The notes: generated from the sequence alone by a model not told the origin. DNA of 64,000 bases from Budorcas taxicolor (GCF_023091745.1 NC_068926.1:68942001-69006000); one strand, 5' to 3'. Counted from the first letter of the stretch, positions 41,332 through 53,966 are shown. A program made the numbers and translations.

Positions 41332-44300
41332 GTAAGGAAGCCCACCCCCACCCCCCCGCCCCGTCTACTCCGGGGGTGAGGAGGAGCTGGAGGAGGGGCC
41401 GTCCTCGGCCCCGGCGCCGCGGCTGTCACCCTCTGAGGAGGCGGCGACCCGCGGGGGGCTGGGGACGGCGTGCGTGGCCCGAGGAGGGTGGCCCGGACGG
41501 CGGCCGCGGCCGCCAGAGGGAGGCACGGCGAGCGGGAGCGCCGCGGCGGGGCTCGGCCCGGACCCTCGGCGCAGGGGAGGCGGGGTCCGGCCGGGGCGGC
41601 TTTTCCGGACCCGGTGGGGAAGGGCCCACGGGGACGAGGGGTGTGAGGCGCTCCCCGGTAGCGTCCGGGGAGATGCCCGCGGACTTCCAGGAGGTGAGCG
41701 TGCGGCCCTCACCCCGACCGGCCCCGTGGGCGTCCTCTGTGGCGGGAGGCCGGAGGTTGGGGGCCGCGGAGCCCCCGGGGCGAGCGGAGCGGGCCCGGGA
41801 CTTGTGGGAAGGAGGAGTGGCCGCCCGACTGTGGAGCAGGGCATCCTCCTGAGCTGGTAGTCCTGGGGTGGGAAGGATGGCTCGGAGGTGCTTGAGAAAA
41901 CAGCGCTGGTCAGACAGCCTCACGAAAGGTTAGAGTGATTTCTCAGGTGAAAAATCCTGCCGCTTAGGACCCCTGGGATAGTATTGTTGGTTGTACTTTG
42001 GGCTGGAAAACTTGCCTCAAAATAGTAAGGGTGAATTTTATGGCCATTTTAATAAACTCCTCTGGGGTCTGATAACCTTACTTGTGAGTTTTCCCAGGAG
42101 CTACTATGGGGGGTAATGATATCCAGTTGTCTCCAGACTGAGGCCTAAATTCTTACCTGTTTCAGTATCTTGACATACACTTTGTTGTATGACAGTGTCT
42201 GCTTTTTTTTTTTTTCCCACAGTGAGGGAAAAAAAAGTGGGCTTGCTCTTCCAGTTGAATTTCACCTTCGTTGCTCACAATGTGGGCGACGGTGCCATCA
42301 AGGCCTGCGCTGAATTATGCAGGATGATTGTTTTTAGTATAAAATAGTTGGGATTTATAGGTGTAGAGGTGTTGGGGACCTCCCTCTTTCACATCCAAGG
42401 CTGTTCCAGTAGGGCAAGAGACAGGATGTATGTTTTTTTTGCTCGGCGACCAGGTGAGGGATGCCAGCGTGTTTTGGTGTCAAGCAGAGTCTTCCCTTCT
42501 AAGGCTTGTGACTTGGGTGGGAAGAAGAGCTTAGAGAATGACACTGTTTGGAGTAAACCCAGTACAGTTTGTGATGTTTAACTAAATTTGGAGGGTTCTA
42601 GAATTGTAGATTGGCTCCTTATGAAGGCTTCTTTCAGCTGTAATTAACTCCCTTATTTTCAGGTGGCCCAGAGCTGTTCACGTGACCAGTATGCTTCTGC
42701 GGCCCCACTTGTAGTTAGTTAATAGCAAGCCATAAGAGAACCCAAGTTTTCCCAGTTTGTAAACCAGGTTTTTTAGTTTGGTGATTAACTAATTAAATAC
42801 CAGTTGTTAGAAATAGTACAGACTGCCTGAAATGCTTATTCCAGGCCTCATGCGGGACCTGGTGAATTAAAATCTCTGAGCCTTACAAAGCTTCCTGAGT
42901 GATTCTAGTCAGCCAGGTTTGTGAATGTCTGCTTTAAGTCACCTCTGGTATTCCAAAGGATTTCCAGTAATTATAACTCCTGAGAGTGTTTTTAACTGTT
43001 TATACAATTTGAGAGGTATGGAAAAGAGTGGAGCCTGAGCATCTCTTAAAATACAGTGGATTTATGTACGGGAAGCAGATAGATTGCCAAGAATTATTTG
43101 TGTACATCTTCAGGTACATGCTTCATAAAATTAGAGGTATATCCAGAGATATAATGAGCAATCCAGAGGATAGAAGCAGAGAGGCACAGGCAGAAAGTCT
43201 GCTTGTGGGCCACAAAGAGCTCCTCTGAAGCTGCTTTCCAACATCACTGTTGCACCTAAACTGTCTGATTCAGGTTTCTAGCAAAGTGGGGGTAGGGCTG
43301 GTGAATTAGCAGTCATTTGAGACTAGGGTTGTGAACCAGGAAGGTTTACTGTGGATTGTGAAAAGTTCTTGAAATATGCCTAAGGCTAAGAGGAGTGGCA
43401 AAGTCAGTTCTAAAGTCTGAGGTAGTTCTGGTTAAGGCTTTCAGTTGGTAAAGTGGAGTGCTGAGTTACCAAAGGAAGTATTCATATTTCAGAGGGGGTG
43501 TGGTAAGGTTTGTTATAAGTTTGGAAGAGTTGGAAGAAAATATTGTAGAGAGCAGTGAAGGAGTTTGGTCAACATCCTGTTAAATCATAGTGTAGTACTG
43601 TTAGAGAAGCACACCCAGCTGTCCACTACAAGAGCCGGAGGCCTTGTATGTTTTGTTCTTTGGTATCTGGAGTAGTTAGCATAGTTCTCAGCATATATTA
43701 TGCCCTCAGGTATTTGTTGAGTAAATGGATAGTATTGAGGTGGGAAAAAGAACAGTTTTGGTGGTTGATAACAGTGTTTGTTATTAAAAGCTATTTGATA
43801 ATTTGCATTGAGTTAAAGAGTCAGATTTTTAGTCCTTGTGGTTTGCCTAAGAGATTCTGTTTTCTAAAGACTGTCATTGGACACTATCCTGTCCCTAGTT
43901 TTGGGGTCTTAAATTGGCCTTGGTTTTTTATTTCTTAGGTTGTGGTGTTAATTGACTGCTGCTGGGAATGTCACTTCTCTAGACCTCCATTTTCTTATCC
44001 GTAAAATTAAAAGGTTTGTAATTATTGACCCAAAGTAGTTTCTCCAGCCTGATTTTGCAAATCTTTATTAATTTGTAATTGTTATTTAGTATTAGTCTCA
44101 TATAGGTAGATGAACCTTCCGTTTTGGATTCTGCTTTTGACTTATGGATTATAGACATTGTACAAAAGTGCTCTGGAAATTGCATGCATGTTGCAAGTGT
44201 TAAGCAGAAACAACATGCTTACGCTGTTGTAATTCACTTAGTGTTGAAATCAAAACGGATTTCACATAGAGAACTTCATAACTGAGTGTGAAGCCACAAG

Positions 44301-45025
44301 ATTAAGAATGGTTTGGTGCAAGTTTGTGTAATTTCTGTGGTCAGTTGTTTCTTACAGACCACCCAATTCTGTAATTTTCTATGCTGAATTTATATGTAGT
44401 TTTATAATCAGTGAAACTGAAAATATGAGATCAAATCCATACCCAATTGAACCAAGATTCCCAATTTTAGAAGCTACCAGAATTGCTAACATTGTTATTT
44501 TTCATTTTAATTTTGTGCTTTTATCTTCACTTTTGCATCTAGAACCATAATGTAACTTTCAAGTTCGTATCAGACATTTAAAGAGAAAACTGCTGTAGCA
44601 TGACAGTGGCTGACTAGTAAGTCCTGAGTTCAAGTCCGGGTTGTGCTCATTAGCTGTGTTGTTTCTGGCAAACCGCATAAGCCTTCTGAGCTTCAGGTCC
44701 CTCATTAGTACAGTGAGGATGAAATGGAATGGTGTATATGAAAAGCAGTCTAAAAATGTCAGTGGATGATGATGGAGCCCTGTTGTATTAGAATCCTGTT
44801 TCCCTGGAAGAGTTGACTTGTGGAGCAGTGGTAAATCTGGTGTCTGCTGTCAAGTGCCGACTTTAGTGATTTCACTAGGAAAGCCACAGAAAAGATTTCT
44901 GGTCTGTACTCTTGCTTGGAGAAACCTTTTAGCAGCACTTGCATCCAGTCTGCCAATAGGAATGATCAGTGTTTCAAGAAACTGCAGAGGGATCTGAGAT
45001 GTCTTAAATTTGTGCCAAGGTTTGC
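41332..45025. other. MTMR3 intron 1, proximal part
   Basis: The remainder of the CpG island runs to 41,880, followed by 3 kb almost free of SINEs. It contains a possible alternative exon (42,223-42,453) and a sense MIR at about 44,595-44,760. No MTMR3 coding exon is present. Confidence 0.6.
44595..44760 (+). repeat. MIR SINE
   Basis: GAGTTCAAGTCCGGGTTGTG, CAGGTCCCTCATTAGTACAG and GGTGTATATGAAAAGCA. Confidence 0.65.
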
Positions 45026-45026
45026 A

Positions 45027-45238
45027 GGCTACCCACTCCAGTATTCCTGGGCTTCCCTTGTGGCTCAGCTGGTAAAAAAAACTGCCTGCAATGCGAGAGA
45101 CTTGGGTTGGATCCCTGGGTTGGGAAGATCCCCTGGAGAAGGGAAAGGCTACCCACTCCAGTGGAGAATTCCATGGACGGTATAGTCCATGGGGTTGAAA
45201 AGAGTCGGACATGACTGAGCGACTTTCACTTCACTTCA
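45027..45238 (+). repeat. Bov-tA SINE preceded by a fragment of another copy
   Basis: A 24-bp Bov-tA piece (CTACCCACTCCAGTATTCC) leads into a full copy that starts GCTTCCCTTGTGGCTCAGC and ends GAGCGACTTTCACTTCAC. Confidence 0.9.
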
Positions 45239-45239
45239 C

Positions 45240-45495
45240 TTGCCTTTAGAGTAGATTTGCTGGATTTCACCCATTTTTTTATGTTGGAAAGTGATAGGGT
45301 CAGGGAGTTTGGCACATTCTGTGTAATGTTTTAGGGCTGTGTTTAATGAAATCAGTGTGGTGATTTCTAAAAAAATTAGCACATAGAAAATGGTAAAATT
45401 AATAACTGATTTGGGAAAATTTATTATACGTTACTTCTGTTACTATATGTGTACTGTTGCCACATAAAATGTAATTTTATAATTACAGTCCCCCC
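45240..45495. other. MTMR3 intron 1, unique
   Basis: AT-rich sequence; no features seen. Confidence 0.5.
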
Positions 45496-45496
45496 A

Positions 45497-45613
45497 CCCC
45501 CCACCCCGCTCTGTGCAGCTTTTGGGATCTTAGTTTCCAGACCAGGGATTGAACCGGACCCCTGCAATGAAAGCGCAGAATCCTAATCACTGGATCGCCA
45601 GGAAATTCCCAAA
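45497..45613 (-). repeat. CHR-type SINE
   Basis: TTTTGGGATCTTAGTTTCC, ACCAGGGATTGAACCGG and GGATCGCCAGGAAATTCCC. Confidence 0.8.
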
Positions 45614-45782
45614 TGTATTTTTTCTTGAGTTGTAAAACTTGGAAGCAGTTGCTTAGGGATACGGTACCCGGTACCCGAGCTTTGCAGTTAGGATGACTAT
45701 AAAAATAGTGAGACGTAAATGAAAAATCACAAGAAGATTATGAAGTTTGGTTAAAGTTAAAGCTGTTTTGTTAAGGGTGAAA

Positions 45783-46010
45783 TACTGTGTGTATGTTTGT
45801 GTTTGAGCTTGCACACGCAGTTACATCCGAATCTGCGACCCTCTGGGCTGTAGCCCACCAGGCTCCTTTGTCTGTGAGATTTTTCCAGGCAGGAATACTG
45901 AAGTGGGTTGCTGTTTCCTCCTCCAGGGTATCTTCCCGACCCAGGGATCAAATCCACATCCCCTGCTTGGCAGGCGGATTCTTTACCTCTAAGCCACCTG
46001 CGAATCCACA
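45783..46010 (-). repeat. Bov-tA SINE, diverged
   Basis: GACCCTCTGGGCTGTAGCC, CAGGAATACTGAAGTGGG and TCTAAGCCACCTGCGAATCC. Confidence 0.87.
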
Positions 46011-46014
46011 ACAT

Positions 46015-46640
46015 ACCTCATAGGTCTGTTATAAATTGTTGACTTAGTGAACATAATTAAGACAAACTTACGCTAATATTCTAACTCCTTTCCCTTAAAT
46101 GGACTGTCTGGTAACTACAAAGATGTCGTCTCGTGGCGTGCATTACTGCATCGAGCATCATGTTGGTTGTATGTCCAGACCTAGATCTGTTACATGCCTG
46201 TTTGTTTCTTCATATAATGTTTAGAATGATTTTATTATGAGAGATAGTAGGAAGCGTTCTTGATTTCATTTGTTCTAAATTTACTTTTTTAGCTAATGCT
46301 TCTGTAATTTAGTTGCAGAAGATACATAAATTTATTTCTCTGAAATATTCATAGACTGATAATCTGGCAAATGTAAGGAGTTATAAGTATATTGATAAAT
46401 CCTAACATTTGAAAGAATTGGTAGAAAGACAGGATGGTTTACTTGAAATACGGTCATTATTTTTTAGTTCACGCCTATCATGTTTCTATAAGATAAGACA
46501 AATTTGTAATTGTAAAGTATTTAGACTGATTCCACAAACCACATGGGGCAAAGTAGTGTGTTTAAAGTTTTAGAAGTCTACAGGGCAATAATAAGGAGCT
46601 TTAATTTAATTTCATTTTGAATTTCAAAATGAAGTTTTTA
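46015..46640. other. MTMR3 intron 1, unique AT-rich
   Basis: Nothing recognised. Confidence 0.5.
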
Positions 46641-47240
46641 TTTCTGATTATGAAAGCTACAGTACATATTTGTATGAGTGTGTGAAACCTACAAAAAAAA
46701 TGGAGATAATGTAGGAGAATGAAGGAAAGTAGAGCTGATCCCTCATCCCATTTAGATGTAATGTTTGGTGTTTTTCTTTTTTACTTATCTACTGAAATAC
46801 TTAAGAGCAACTTCCCATGTCAGGTTGATGTTCCTTTAATGGGTGTTTAGTATTCTGTGATATGGGTGCAGCATGGTTTACAGCAATTCCCTGTTAACGG
46901 ACATTTCAGTTTTCCCTCATAAAATCATAAAACAGCTGTGATGAACTCCTTTGGTGTTTTTTTTTCTTTTTTTTGGCTGCACCAGATGGCTTGAAGAATC
47001 TTAGTTCCCTGACCAGGGATCAAACCTGTGTTCCCCGCAGTGGAAGTGAGTAGCCCTAACCACTGTATTGCCAGGGAAGTGTCTCGTTTGAGCTTTTAAA
47101 AAGACAATTATGCTGCTGTTTTCTCAGGCTAAATTCCTAAAAGTAGGGTTACCTGGCAAAGGGTTGTTTTTAAAATTTCAAAATACTCAGGGTATCCTCT
47201 AAATAGGGTGCTATTTTAAAGTCTCGGCAACAGTAATATT
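46640..47240 (-). repeat. Old L1 3' part, interrupted by a CHR SINE
   Basis: AACTTCCCATGTCAGG, GTTTAGTATTCTGTGATATG, AGCAATTCCCTGTTAACGGA and, after the SINE, GGCTAAATTCCTAAAAGTAG match the complement of an L1 3' region. It is antisense to MTMR3. Confidence 0.65.
46957..47092 (-). repeat. CHR-type SINE
   Basis: TTTTTTGGCTGCACCAGATG, CCTGACCAGGGATCAAACC and GTATTGCCAGGGAAGTGTC. Confidence 0.87.
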
Positions 47241-47286
47241 ATTGTCCGATTCCGAATATTCTTTCTAGTGATTTACTACCTTTTAA

Positions 47287-47522
47287 CTTGCCTGGAAAAT
47301 CCATGGACAGAGGAGCCTGGAGGGCTGCAGTCCATGGGGTCCCTAAGAGTCAGACACGACTGAGTGACTTCACTTTCACTTTTCACTTTCATGTGTTGGA
47401 GGAGGAATGGCAACCCACTCCAGCGTTCTTGCCTGGAGAATCCTAAGGACGGGGGAGCCTGGTGGGCTGCCGTCTGTGGGGTCGCACAGAGTCGGACACG
47501 ACTGAAGTGACTTAGCAGCAGC
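47287..47522 (+). repeat. Bov-A2 SINE, 5' truncated
   Basis: Starts CTTGCCTGGAAAATCCATGG, with both monomers joined at TTTCACTTTCATGTGTTGG and an AGCAGC tail. Confidence 0.9.
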
Positions 47523-47524
47523 TT

Positions 47525-48060
47525 GGTGGGAATTTAAAATAGTTTGGAAATTTCCTTTGTCCTTTTTTCATCATCAGCCCTTACCCTCTACAGCTTAGCT
47601 GTGGAAGGGGCAGGTGAAAATGGAAGGGCAATGATATAGATTACTTAAAAATTATTGAGCGTTAACCCTCAATCCTTAACTATTTACTTTACAAATAATA
47701 TGTATAGTAACTGGTTATTGTGTGTCTTATAAAATATAGAGAAAAAAATTAACAAGGATGAGAATTAAAGTTCAGATGTCTTTCTCCTTTACTGCAGTGG
47801 AGCATCTTGGGTGCTCCTTGGGTGTACTGTGTTCTGCTTTGGATGTAACTGCTTCAGACACTTAAGATGTAATGTTGGGCTTTTATGGTTGACTGTTTCA
47901 GAGCTTTTCCACTAGTTCTGCAGGTGGTCCAGCCTAGTTGGATTAGGATAGTCTTCAGAGTGTCCCATGCTATTGAGCCACGTCTGCAATAAGGGCAAAC
48001 ATGAACCTTGCTCAGAAAGCACTAGTTGAGGCGCTTGATTTGAAAAGGGCCAATCAATGG
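47525..48060. other. MTMR3 intron 1, unique
   Basis: No features recognised. Confidence 0.5.
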
Positions 48061-48335
48061 GATCGGAGAAGGCCATGGCACCCCACTCCAGTACTCTTGC
48101 CTGGAAAATCCCAGGGACGGAGGAGCCTGGTGGGCTGCAGTCCATGGGGTTGCACAGTGTCGGACATGACTGAGCGACTTCACTTTCACTTTCATGCATT
48201 GGAGAAGGAAATGGTAACCCACTCCAGTGTTCTTGCCTGGAGAATCGCAGGGACGAGGGAGCCTGGTGGGCTGCCGTCTCTGGGGGCGCACAGAGTCGGA
48301 CACGACTGCAGCGACTTGGCAGCAGCAGCAGCAGT
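48061..48335 (+). repeat. Bov-A2 SINE
   Basis: GATCGGAGAAGGCCATGGCA, the linker CACTTTCATGCATTGGAG and an AGCAGCAGCAGCAG tail. It produces long open frames on both strands. Confidence 0.92.
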
Positions 48336-48339
48336 CATG

Positions 48340-49330
48340 GGCTAGGACAGTCTACATGAGTAGTCTACTTCTCTTAGAGATGAACTGATACTGTGTCGAG
48401 TGTGTTTTTAAAAGTCTCTGCTTTATGGAAAGCAGTTTGGTTGTAACATTTTTGTTTTCTAAGAGCTTAGGTCTTGGAGACTGAAAAAGATGAATAATTG
48501 GTACGTACTAGCTTTCCTTTGCTTGCAAAATACCACAATTAACCTGTCACTCTTTAACTCCATTTGGAAGAGCCTGAGTCAATAACTTAAAAAATGCTTT
48601 CTTGGGCCAAAATTTTCTGAGTCCTGGATTGAAAGGTGACTTTTTTCTTAAAGTTTGAATATGTTCCTGTTTTCAAAAAATTTAAACTTTCTATTTTATG
48701 TTGCAGTATAGCCGATTAACAATATTGTGGTGGTTTCAGGTGCACAGCCAACTGACCCAGCCGTTCATATGCATGCACCCATTCTCACCCAAACTCCCCT
48801 CGTCCAGGCTGCCCTGTGACATTGGGCAGAATTCTTTGTGGTTAAGTTCATAAGTTACTTTTGATTTGCCCCTCTCCTCCCTGCTGCTTAGTTATGAAAT
48901 CTGGAAATGGTGCTTTTACCCTACAAAAATGAGTCTCCCTCTCTCTTCCTATCATGGGGAGTTTAATTTCAGTAATTTTATATGGATTGGTCATTATCGG
49001 AGAAAGACGATATTGAAGTCTTCAAGATTGTGAAAAGGGCAACTTGTGCTTAGTTTTTGCTAGTTAAAAGAAGTTTTTTTTGCCAGTTAAAAGATAATTT
49101 ATATTGAAGGTGATTGTTATATATAGTATCTTGGGGAAGAGGCCAGGTATTCCTTTTTACCTTGGGTAGCATGATTTACAAGCATGATGTCTGTTGTCAC
49201 AGACATCTTAGATCCTCATAAGGGTTTGAGAGCATCATTTAATCACGGGTATTGTGACTCCTTTGAGGCCACATGCCTCAAAGCAGTGTTTGACATCATG
49301 TTTGAAGACTGTAAGCCTGAAGAAGTAGGT
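48340..49330. other. MTMR3 intron 1, mostly unique, with an L1_BT-like piece
   Basis: 48,690-48,850 (GCAGTATAGCCGATTAACAA, GTTTCAGGTGCACAGCC) resembles the complement of an L1_BT 3' UTR. The rest is unassigned. Confidence 0.5.
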
Positions 49331-49335
49331 GGTAT

Positions 49336-49538
49336 GTAGTTGTTAACTCATGTCCGACTCTTTTGCGACCCTGTGGACTGTAGCCTGCCAAGCTTTTCTG
49401 TCCATGGGATTTGCCAGGCAAAAATACTGGAGTGGGTTGCCATTTCCTCCTCTAAGGGATCTTCCCCACCCAGGGATGGAACCCTCGTCTCCCGCATTGG
49501 CAGGTGGATTCTTACCGCTGAGCCACCTAGGAAGCCTG
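49336..49538 (-). repeat. Bov-tA SINE
   Basis: GTAGTTGTTAACTCATGTCC, AAAATACTGGAGTGGGTTGC and GAGCCACCTAGGAAGCC. Confidence 0.92.
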
Positions 49539-49874
49539 CGGAAGTAGGTACTGATGGGTGTTCTCCTTCACTCCTCAGCACTTAATGTACTGCCTGGTAT
49601 AAAGGAAGCTATCAATTTTATGGACTGTTTAAACTCTTACCTATATATTTACACATGTTAATAAACTGTAGTCTTGTGAAACCAACACATCACTTTCTGC
49701 AGTTAGATAGTTCCTTCATCTGATGTGCACAGAAAACATTTCTGGGGGAGAGGTCATTAATTTTACATCAGCCTTTCAGATATCCTCTTACTTTCTCTTC
49801 AGGATAGATGCATGGTGACAAGTCTTGATGTAATTCCTTTCATTGTGTGGGTTCCTCCTACTGGCAAGACTCAT

Positions 49875-49902
49875 GTGTGTGTTTGTGTGTGTGTGTGTGT
49901 GT
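49875..49902 (+). repeat. GT microsatellite
   Basis: A short interrupted GT run followed by TATATATGTATGTATC. Confidence 0.8.
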
Positions 49903-49904
49903 AT

Positions 49905-50475
49905 ATATGTATGTATCTGTATTTATATAGTAGCTTGCTATTTGAAAAGGAAACATACTCAGTTTTTGGGTGTATAATGGTTCTTCAAACATGGACTGCA
50001 GGGTTTGCCATAGCGTGAATGAAAAGGAGCAAATATAATTGCTGACACTTATCTTATTCTCTCCAGTTCCCTGTACCTGTGGTTTTGGTTTATTCTGAAA
50101 AAGGCTGAAAAAAATTAGTCTTCTGAAGAAGCTAGTATGTTATTGCCCCTTTGATCCGCTGAACTTAAAATCATGTTTCGTAAGTGAACTAATATACTTT
50201 CTTTTTTTTTTCTAATATACTTTCATACATAAGAGAGACTCTATAAAGACAAGAATGGAAATACTAATAGTGATTAATTTCTGGCTGGAATAGTGACCAT
50301 TTTCTGCCTCATTATTCTGTAGTTTTCCAGTTTTCTGTAATGAACATGTGTTACTTTTTTTTTGTTACTCTTATAATTAGGGAAAACCTGCTATTTTAAA
50401 GTACATTTTAATGTCCTTAGTTTTCATTGGCTGGCTTATGAAGATCTAACTCATAGTCAGCATTAAAAACATGGG
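49905..50475. other. MTMR3 intron 1, unique
   Basis: AT-rich. An old repeat end (TTTTCTGTAATGAACATGTG) lies near 50,270-50,400. Confidence 0.5.
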
Positions 50476-50477
50476 TT

Positions 50478-50585
50478 GTGGACTTCCTTAGTGGTCCAGT
50501 GGTTGAGACTCCACACTTCCACTGAAGGGGGTATGGTGAGGAAGTTCCGCATGCCATGGGGTGTGACCCTCCCTCCAAAAAAGAA
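50478..50585 (+). repeat. CHR-type SINE, internally deleted
   Basis: GGACTTCCTTAGTGGTCCAG and GACTCCACACTTCCACTG are intact; the central box-B region is missing before GTTCCGCATGCCATG. Confidence 0.8.
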
Positions 50586-50589
50586 CATT

Positions 50590-53235
50590 AATTGACTCCA
50601 GTTCCTAAGGAGAGTGGCAGCTGTAGGAAGCAGTATGGGAAAATGGGGCAGGCAAGCTGATTTGAACTTTCTTACTGTAAATTCCACTGTGACACTGAGG
50701 CAGTCTGGGCTTTGGTCACAGTTAAACACAAGACCTCCACCTGATATTTCCCTTCCTAATGAGCTGATTGAGAATTACAAATGATATCTTGAAAAGTCAG
50801 ATACTGTGAGCTTAAACACAGGACTCGGCCAGAATTCCTGGTTTTCCTGCTGACTTGCCATGTGGAGTAAGAACTGTAGCCCTGTGTGTATTTAAAAATG
50901 GGGAAAAGAAATCAAATAGAATTATGGCAACTCAGATGTGATACTGATTTTGCACATGTAATTTGAACTGGAAGATAATTAGATAAATGACTTTTATTTT
51001 GACAGTTGGGGTTTTGGTGTTAATGTGTATGGCTGGGAGTTGAGCCACTGTAAGTTTATTTACTCATTCATTTGTTGATACTCTAGGAAGATCTATGTAA
51101 TATATCCAGAGTTTAAGTGATTAGGTAAAGCCTATTCAGCTTTTGCTGTTTATTGAACATTATAGTAACTTCAGTGTTTGTGTAGACAGATGATATATCA
51201 TTCAGAGTGTAAGATTTCTGGGGTAGAACATTATTAACTGTCTGCCCTTACTTTATTCTTTTAAAAAAGAAGATTAAAGTTCAAGGGCAATCAAGGTAAT
51301 AAAGGTAGATACTAATATAAATTTATAGGCTTTTTTAGTTTAAAATTTTATACTAAAGATATATAGGTTTATGATTAAGCCCATTTTTCTGTTCCCAAAT
51401 CCCACAATCTTGGCTTTCTTTTTTTAAAAGAAAATTTAAATATTTCAGAAATTCAGAAGAATATGGAGAATAATTTAACAGACACCAAGTGCCTAATTTA
51501 AAAGATTTAGATTTAATAGATGTTGATGTCTTGTAAAATTTGCCTCAAAGAGGTATTTATATTGGTTTTTAAAAACCAAAATATTACATAGTTGGAGTCC
51601 TTCCTGCATTCATCTTAAATCCTATTTCCATTATCCAGAGGTGGTTTTACCATTTTAGGCCATGCTGTGCTGTTTTATTCCTACAGATGTCTGTGTGTGT
51701 TTGACATGTAGTATTAATGTGTTTCAAATGCATATAGTACCTTAGTGTATATATTCTGCTGTTTGAAAAAGCTTGAAATTTATCTATGTTAATATATGTG
51801 TGTTTGCTTAATAGCTATGTAGTACTCAGTTGTATGAATAGAATGTAATTTTAGTCCCATATTGTTTTCGATTAATATATAGATCTTAAAATTTGCTTTT
51901 AATATGATCAAGCTGTACATGGCTGATCTACAATTTTTTTCTCAATGTTTTTATAAACATCTTACCCTATTGCAAAATATTTACCTGTTTTTAAGGACTG
52001 TAGTTTTTTTTGAACTTCTTATAGACACAGGACGGTTATTTACCCAGACCTTTACTGATGGACATCTGGGGATTCCTTTTTTTTTTTGCGGGGCGCGGAG
52101 GGGCGGTGGGTACTTTTTCCCCGTATTACAAAGAGTGCAGTCTCTGTTGGATATTCTTGTACTTCATGCTTTTGAACAGCTGTAGGGTAATTTGTATAGA
52201 AATAATTCTGCAGAGTAAATTTTGGGGGACTAGAACTGCATGCAACAAATATTGATGCTAAACCAGTATGTATATTTGTAACTTTCTCAGGCCTGGTCTG
52301 TTCACTTAGGTTCGTTCAAAATTGGGTGCTATGTAAGAGGTGCTGAGCTGGGTAGTTTTGCCGTATAAAACAGCTAACATGTTAAAGTTGCATAGTAGAA
52401 ACTAGGAGGAGTTCAAGCTTTACTTAGGTAAGGCACATAGAGCTATGTTTGGGAAATAGTTTTAGTTTTGCTAGCACAGAATAGAAGATTGAAAGTAAGT
52501 TTGTAAAGCGCTAAAAATTGAAATAAAATGTTAAAGTACTTGAAATTTCTTTTACTCTCTGTACTGAGCCCCTGCAGGGAAGAGATGTCCTGTGGCAGTG
52601 TATGTAATTGGGAACAGGCAAAGATTGGAAAGCAGTGAAAAATCTGTCCTGTACTCAGAATTAGGTAGTAAGGACCTGAATTAAGGTGGTGGCAGGGTGG
52701 TGATTTAGTTTGCTAATTTAAGCATTCTTAGTTGACAGCCTGAAGGAAATGCACATATACTTGTGAACTGGTTGAATGGGAAATTTAGTGGCAGGGACTC
52801 AGCGTTGGTGGGTTTTGGGCCTCAGAGACTAGTGATGGTACAAAAATGTAGAACTGGGAGGGGGAGTTTGGAAAAGGACTGAAATGAAACCCTTCACACA
52901 TTTAACATTGAGACCAGGGAGTATACAAGTAAAAATGTGTCACAGGAGCTCAGAGATAAGAATTTGAGGCAGGAAGAAAGGTAGGTCTTATCTGGATGAG
53001 ATCTTGAACCTAGAAGAGCTAAAGATTGAGATCACATTTAGGGGAGTGGGAGAAGATCAGATTGTTTAAAAGCTGTTACAATTAGGTTAATGAGGCATAG
53101 TGGAGGCCAAGGAGAAGAAATTTTCAAATGAGTGATAATTAAATTTGAGTGAGATGGGAAATATGTTAGTGACCCATACTACTTATCCATCATCATTTTC
53201 TTATGTATTTTTTAACATTTCTCCTCTCCACCCCA
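50590..53235. other. MTMR3 intron 1, 2.6 kb without young repeats
   Basis: No gene. Old AT-rich debris at 51,420-51,900 is L1-like. A GC-rich patch at 52,085-52,120 follows a T-run. The T- and G-rich plus strand fits transcription from left to right. Confidence 0.5.
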
Positions 53236-53239
53236 AGGC

Positions 53240-53378
53240 CTATTAAAAATTTATTTATTTGGTTGTGTTGGGTCTCAGATGCAGCATGTGGAATCTAGTT
53301 CCCTCACCAGGCATTGAACTCTGGTGCCCTGCATTGGTAGCATAGAGTCTCAGCCACCGAACCACCAGGAAGTCCCCG
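53240..53378 (-). repeat. CHR-type SINE
   Basis: ATTTATTTATTTGGTTGTGT, TGGAATCTAGTTCCCTC and AACCACCAGGAAGTCCCC. Confidence 0.85.
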
Positions 53379-53379
53379 T

Positions 53380-53955
53380 TTTCTTAGGATACGCATTCAG
53401 GATATTGAAAGGGACGAGGAGTGTGACACGAGACAGCATGTGTGGAACGTGTTGTTCTATAGAACTTTCTCCAGTTCCTTCTGACGCTTGATAACTGCTG
53501 TTCAGTACATATTGAGCCTTGAAATTTGGCTAGTTGAAACAGGGAGCTAAACTGAACATTTTAATTAAATTTAAATAGCCACGTGGTTAGTGACTGCATG
53601 TTGGACAGCACTGCTTATGGACTCTGAAAATGAGACAGTGATGCAGATTAGCAGGAGGAGGAGATCTTAGGATAAAATAGAAGCATTTACTTAGCTAAAG
53701 CTTTTGTTGCAGTGCCATCAAACTTGCATTGGAATTAAGTATTTTGTTGCAAACCAAAGGTTTGCATTTTGTATTGTTGGCTATAGTTGGCAACTCTTTT
53801 ATATAAAAGAGCAAAACTACTCTTAAGAGACTTAGAGCCTGCACTTTCTTCATGATGTCCCTCCCCTCTTTTCTTCTGTCTTGCTTTTTAAAGGTTATAA
53901 TTCAATTTTATGGATGAAAGGATATTTATTGAGATATTTTGGATTTGTTTTCTCC
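53380..53955. other. MTMR3 intron 1, unique
   Basis: No features recognised. Confidence 0.5.
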
Positions 53956-53966
53956 TATTAAAGTAA

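Larger units (their letters stand above)
40900..41880 (+). promoter_or_regulatory. MTMR3: MTMR3 CpG-island promoter
   Basis: About 1 kb of very high CpG density, the strongest island in the window. Upstream of exon 1 lie GC/KLF boxes (CCGCCCACC, CACGCCCC at 41,030-41,080) and a GTGCGCGCGCG NRF1-like run at about 41,112-41,122. A YY1 motif sits at 41,174-41,185, inside the transcribed leader. No TATA box. The open frames of up to 319 codons here are a by-product of GC content. Gene assignment rests on synteny. Confidence 0.8.

Noticed and set aside
40893..41852. 319-codon open frame across the MTMR3 CpG island
   Set aside because: Composition-driven: Arg/Pro/Gly-rich, open in several frames and on both strands, crosses a strong splice donor and has no recognisable domain.
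47912..48345. Long frames with CSPPGSSVHGIFQARVLEWG-like peptides, recurring through the window
   Set aside because: These are translations of Bov-tA/Bov-A2 SINEs, not proteins; the same peptide appears at every such copy.
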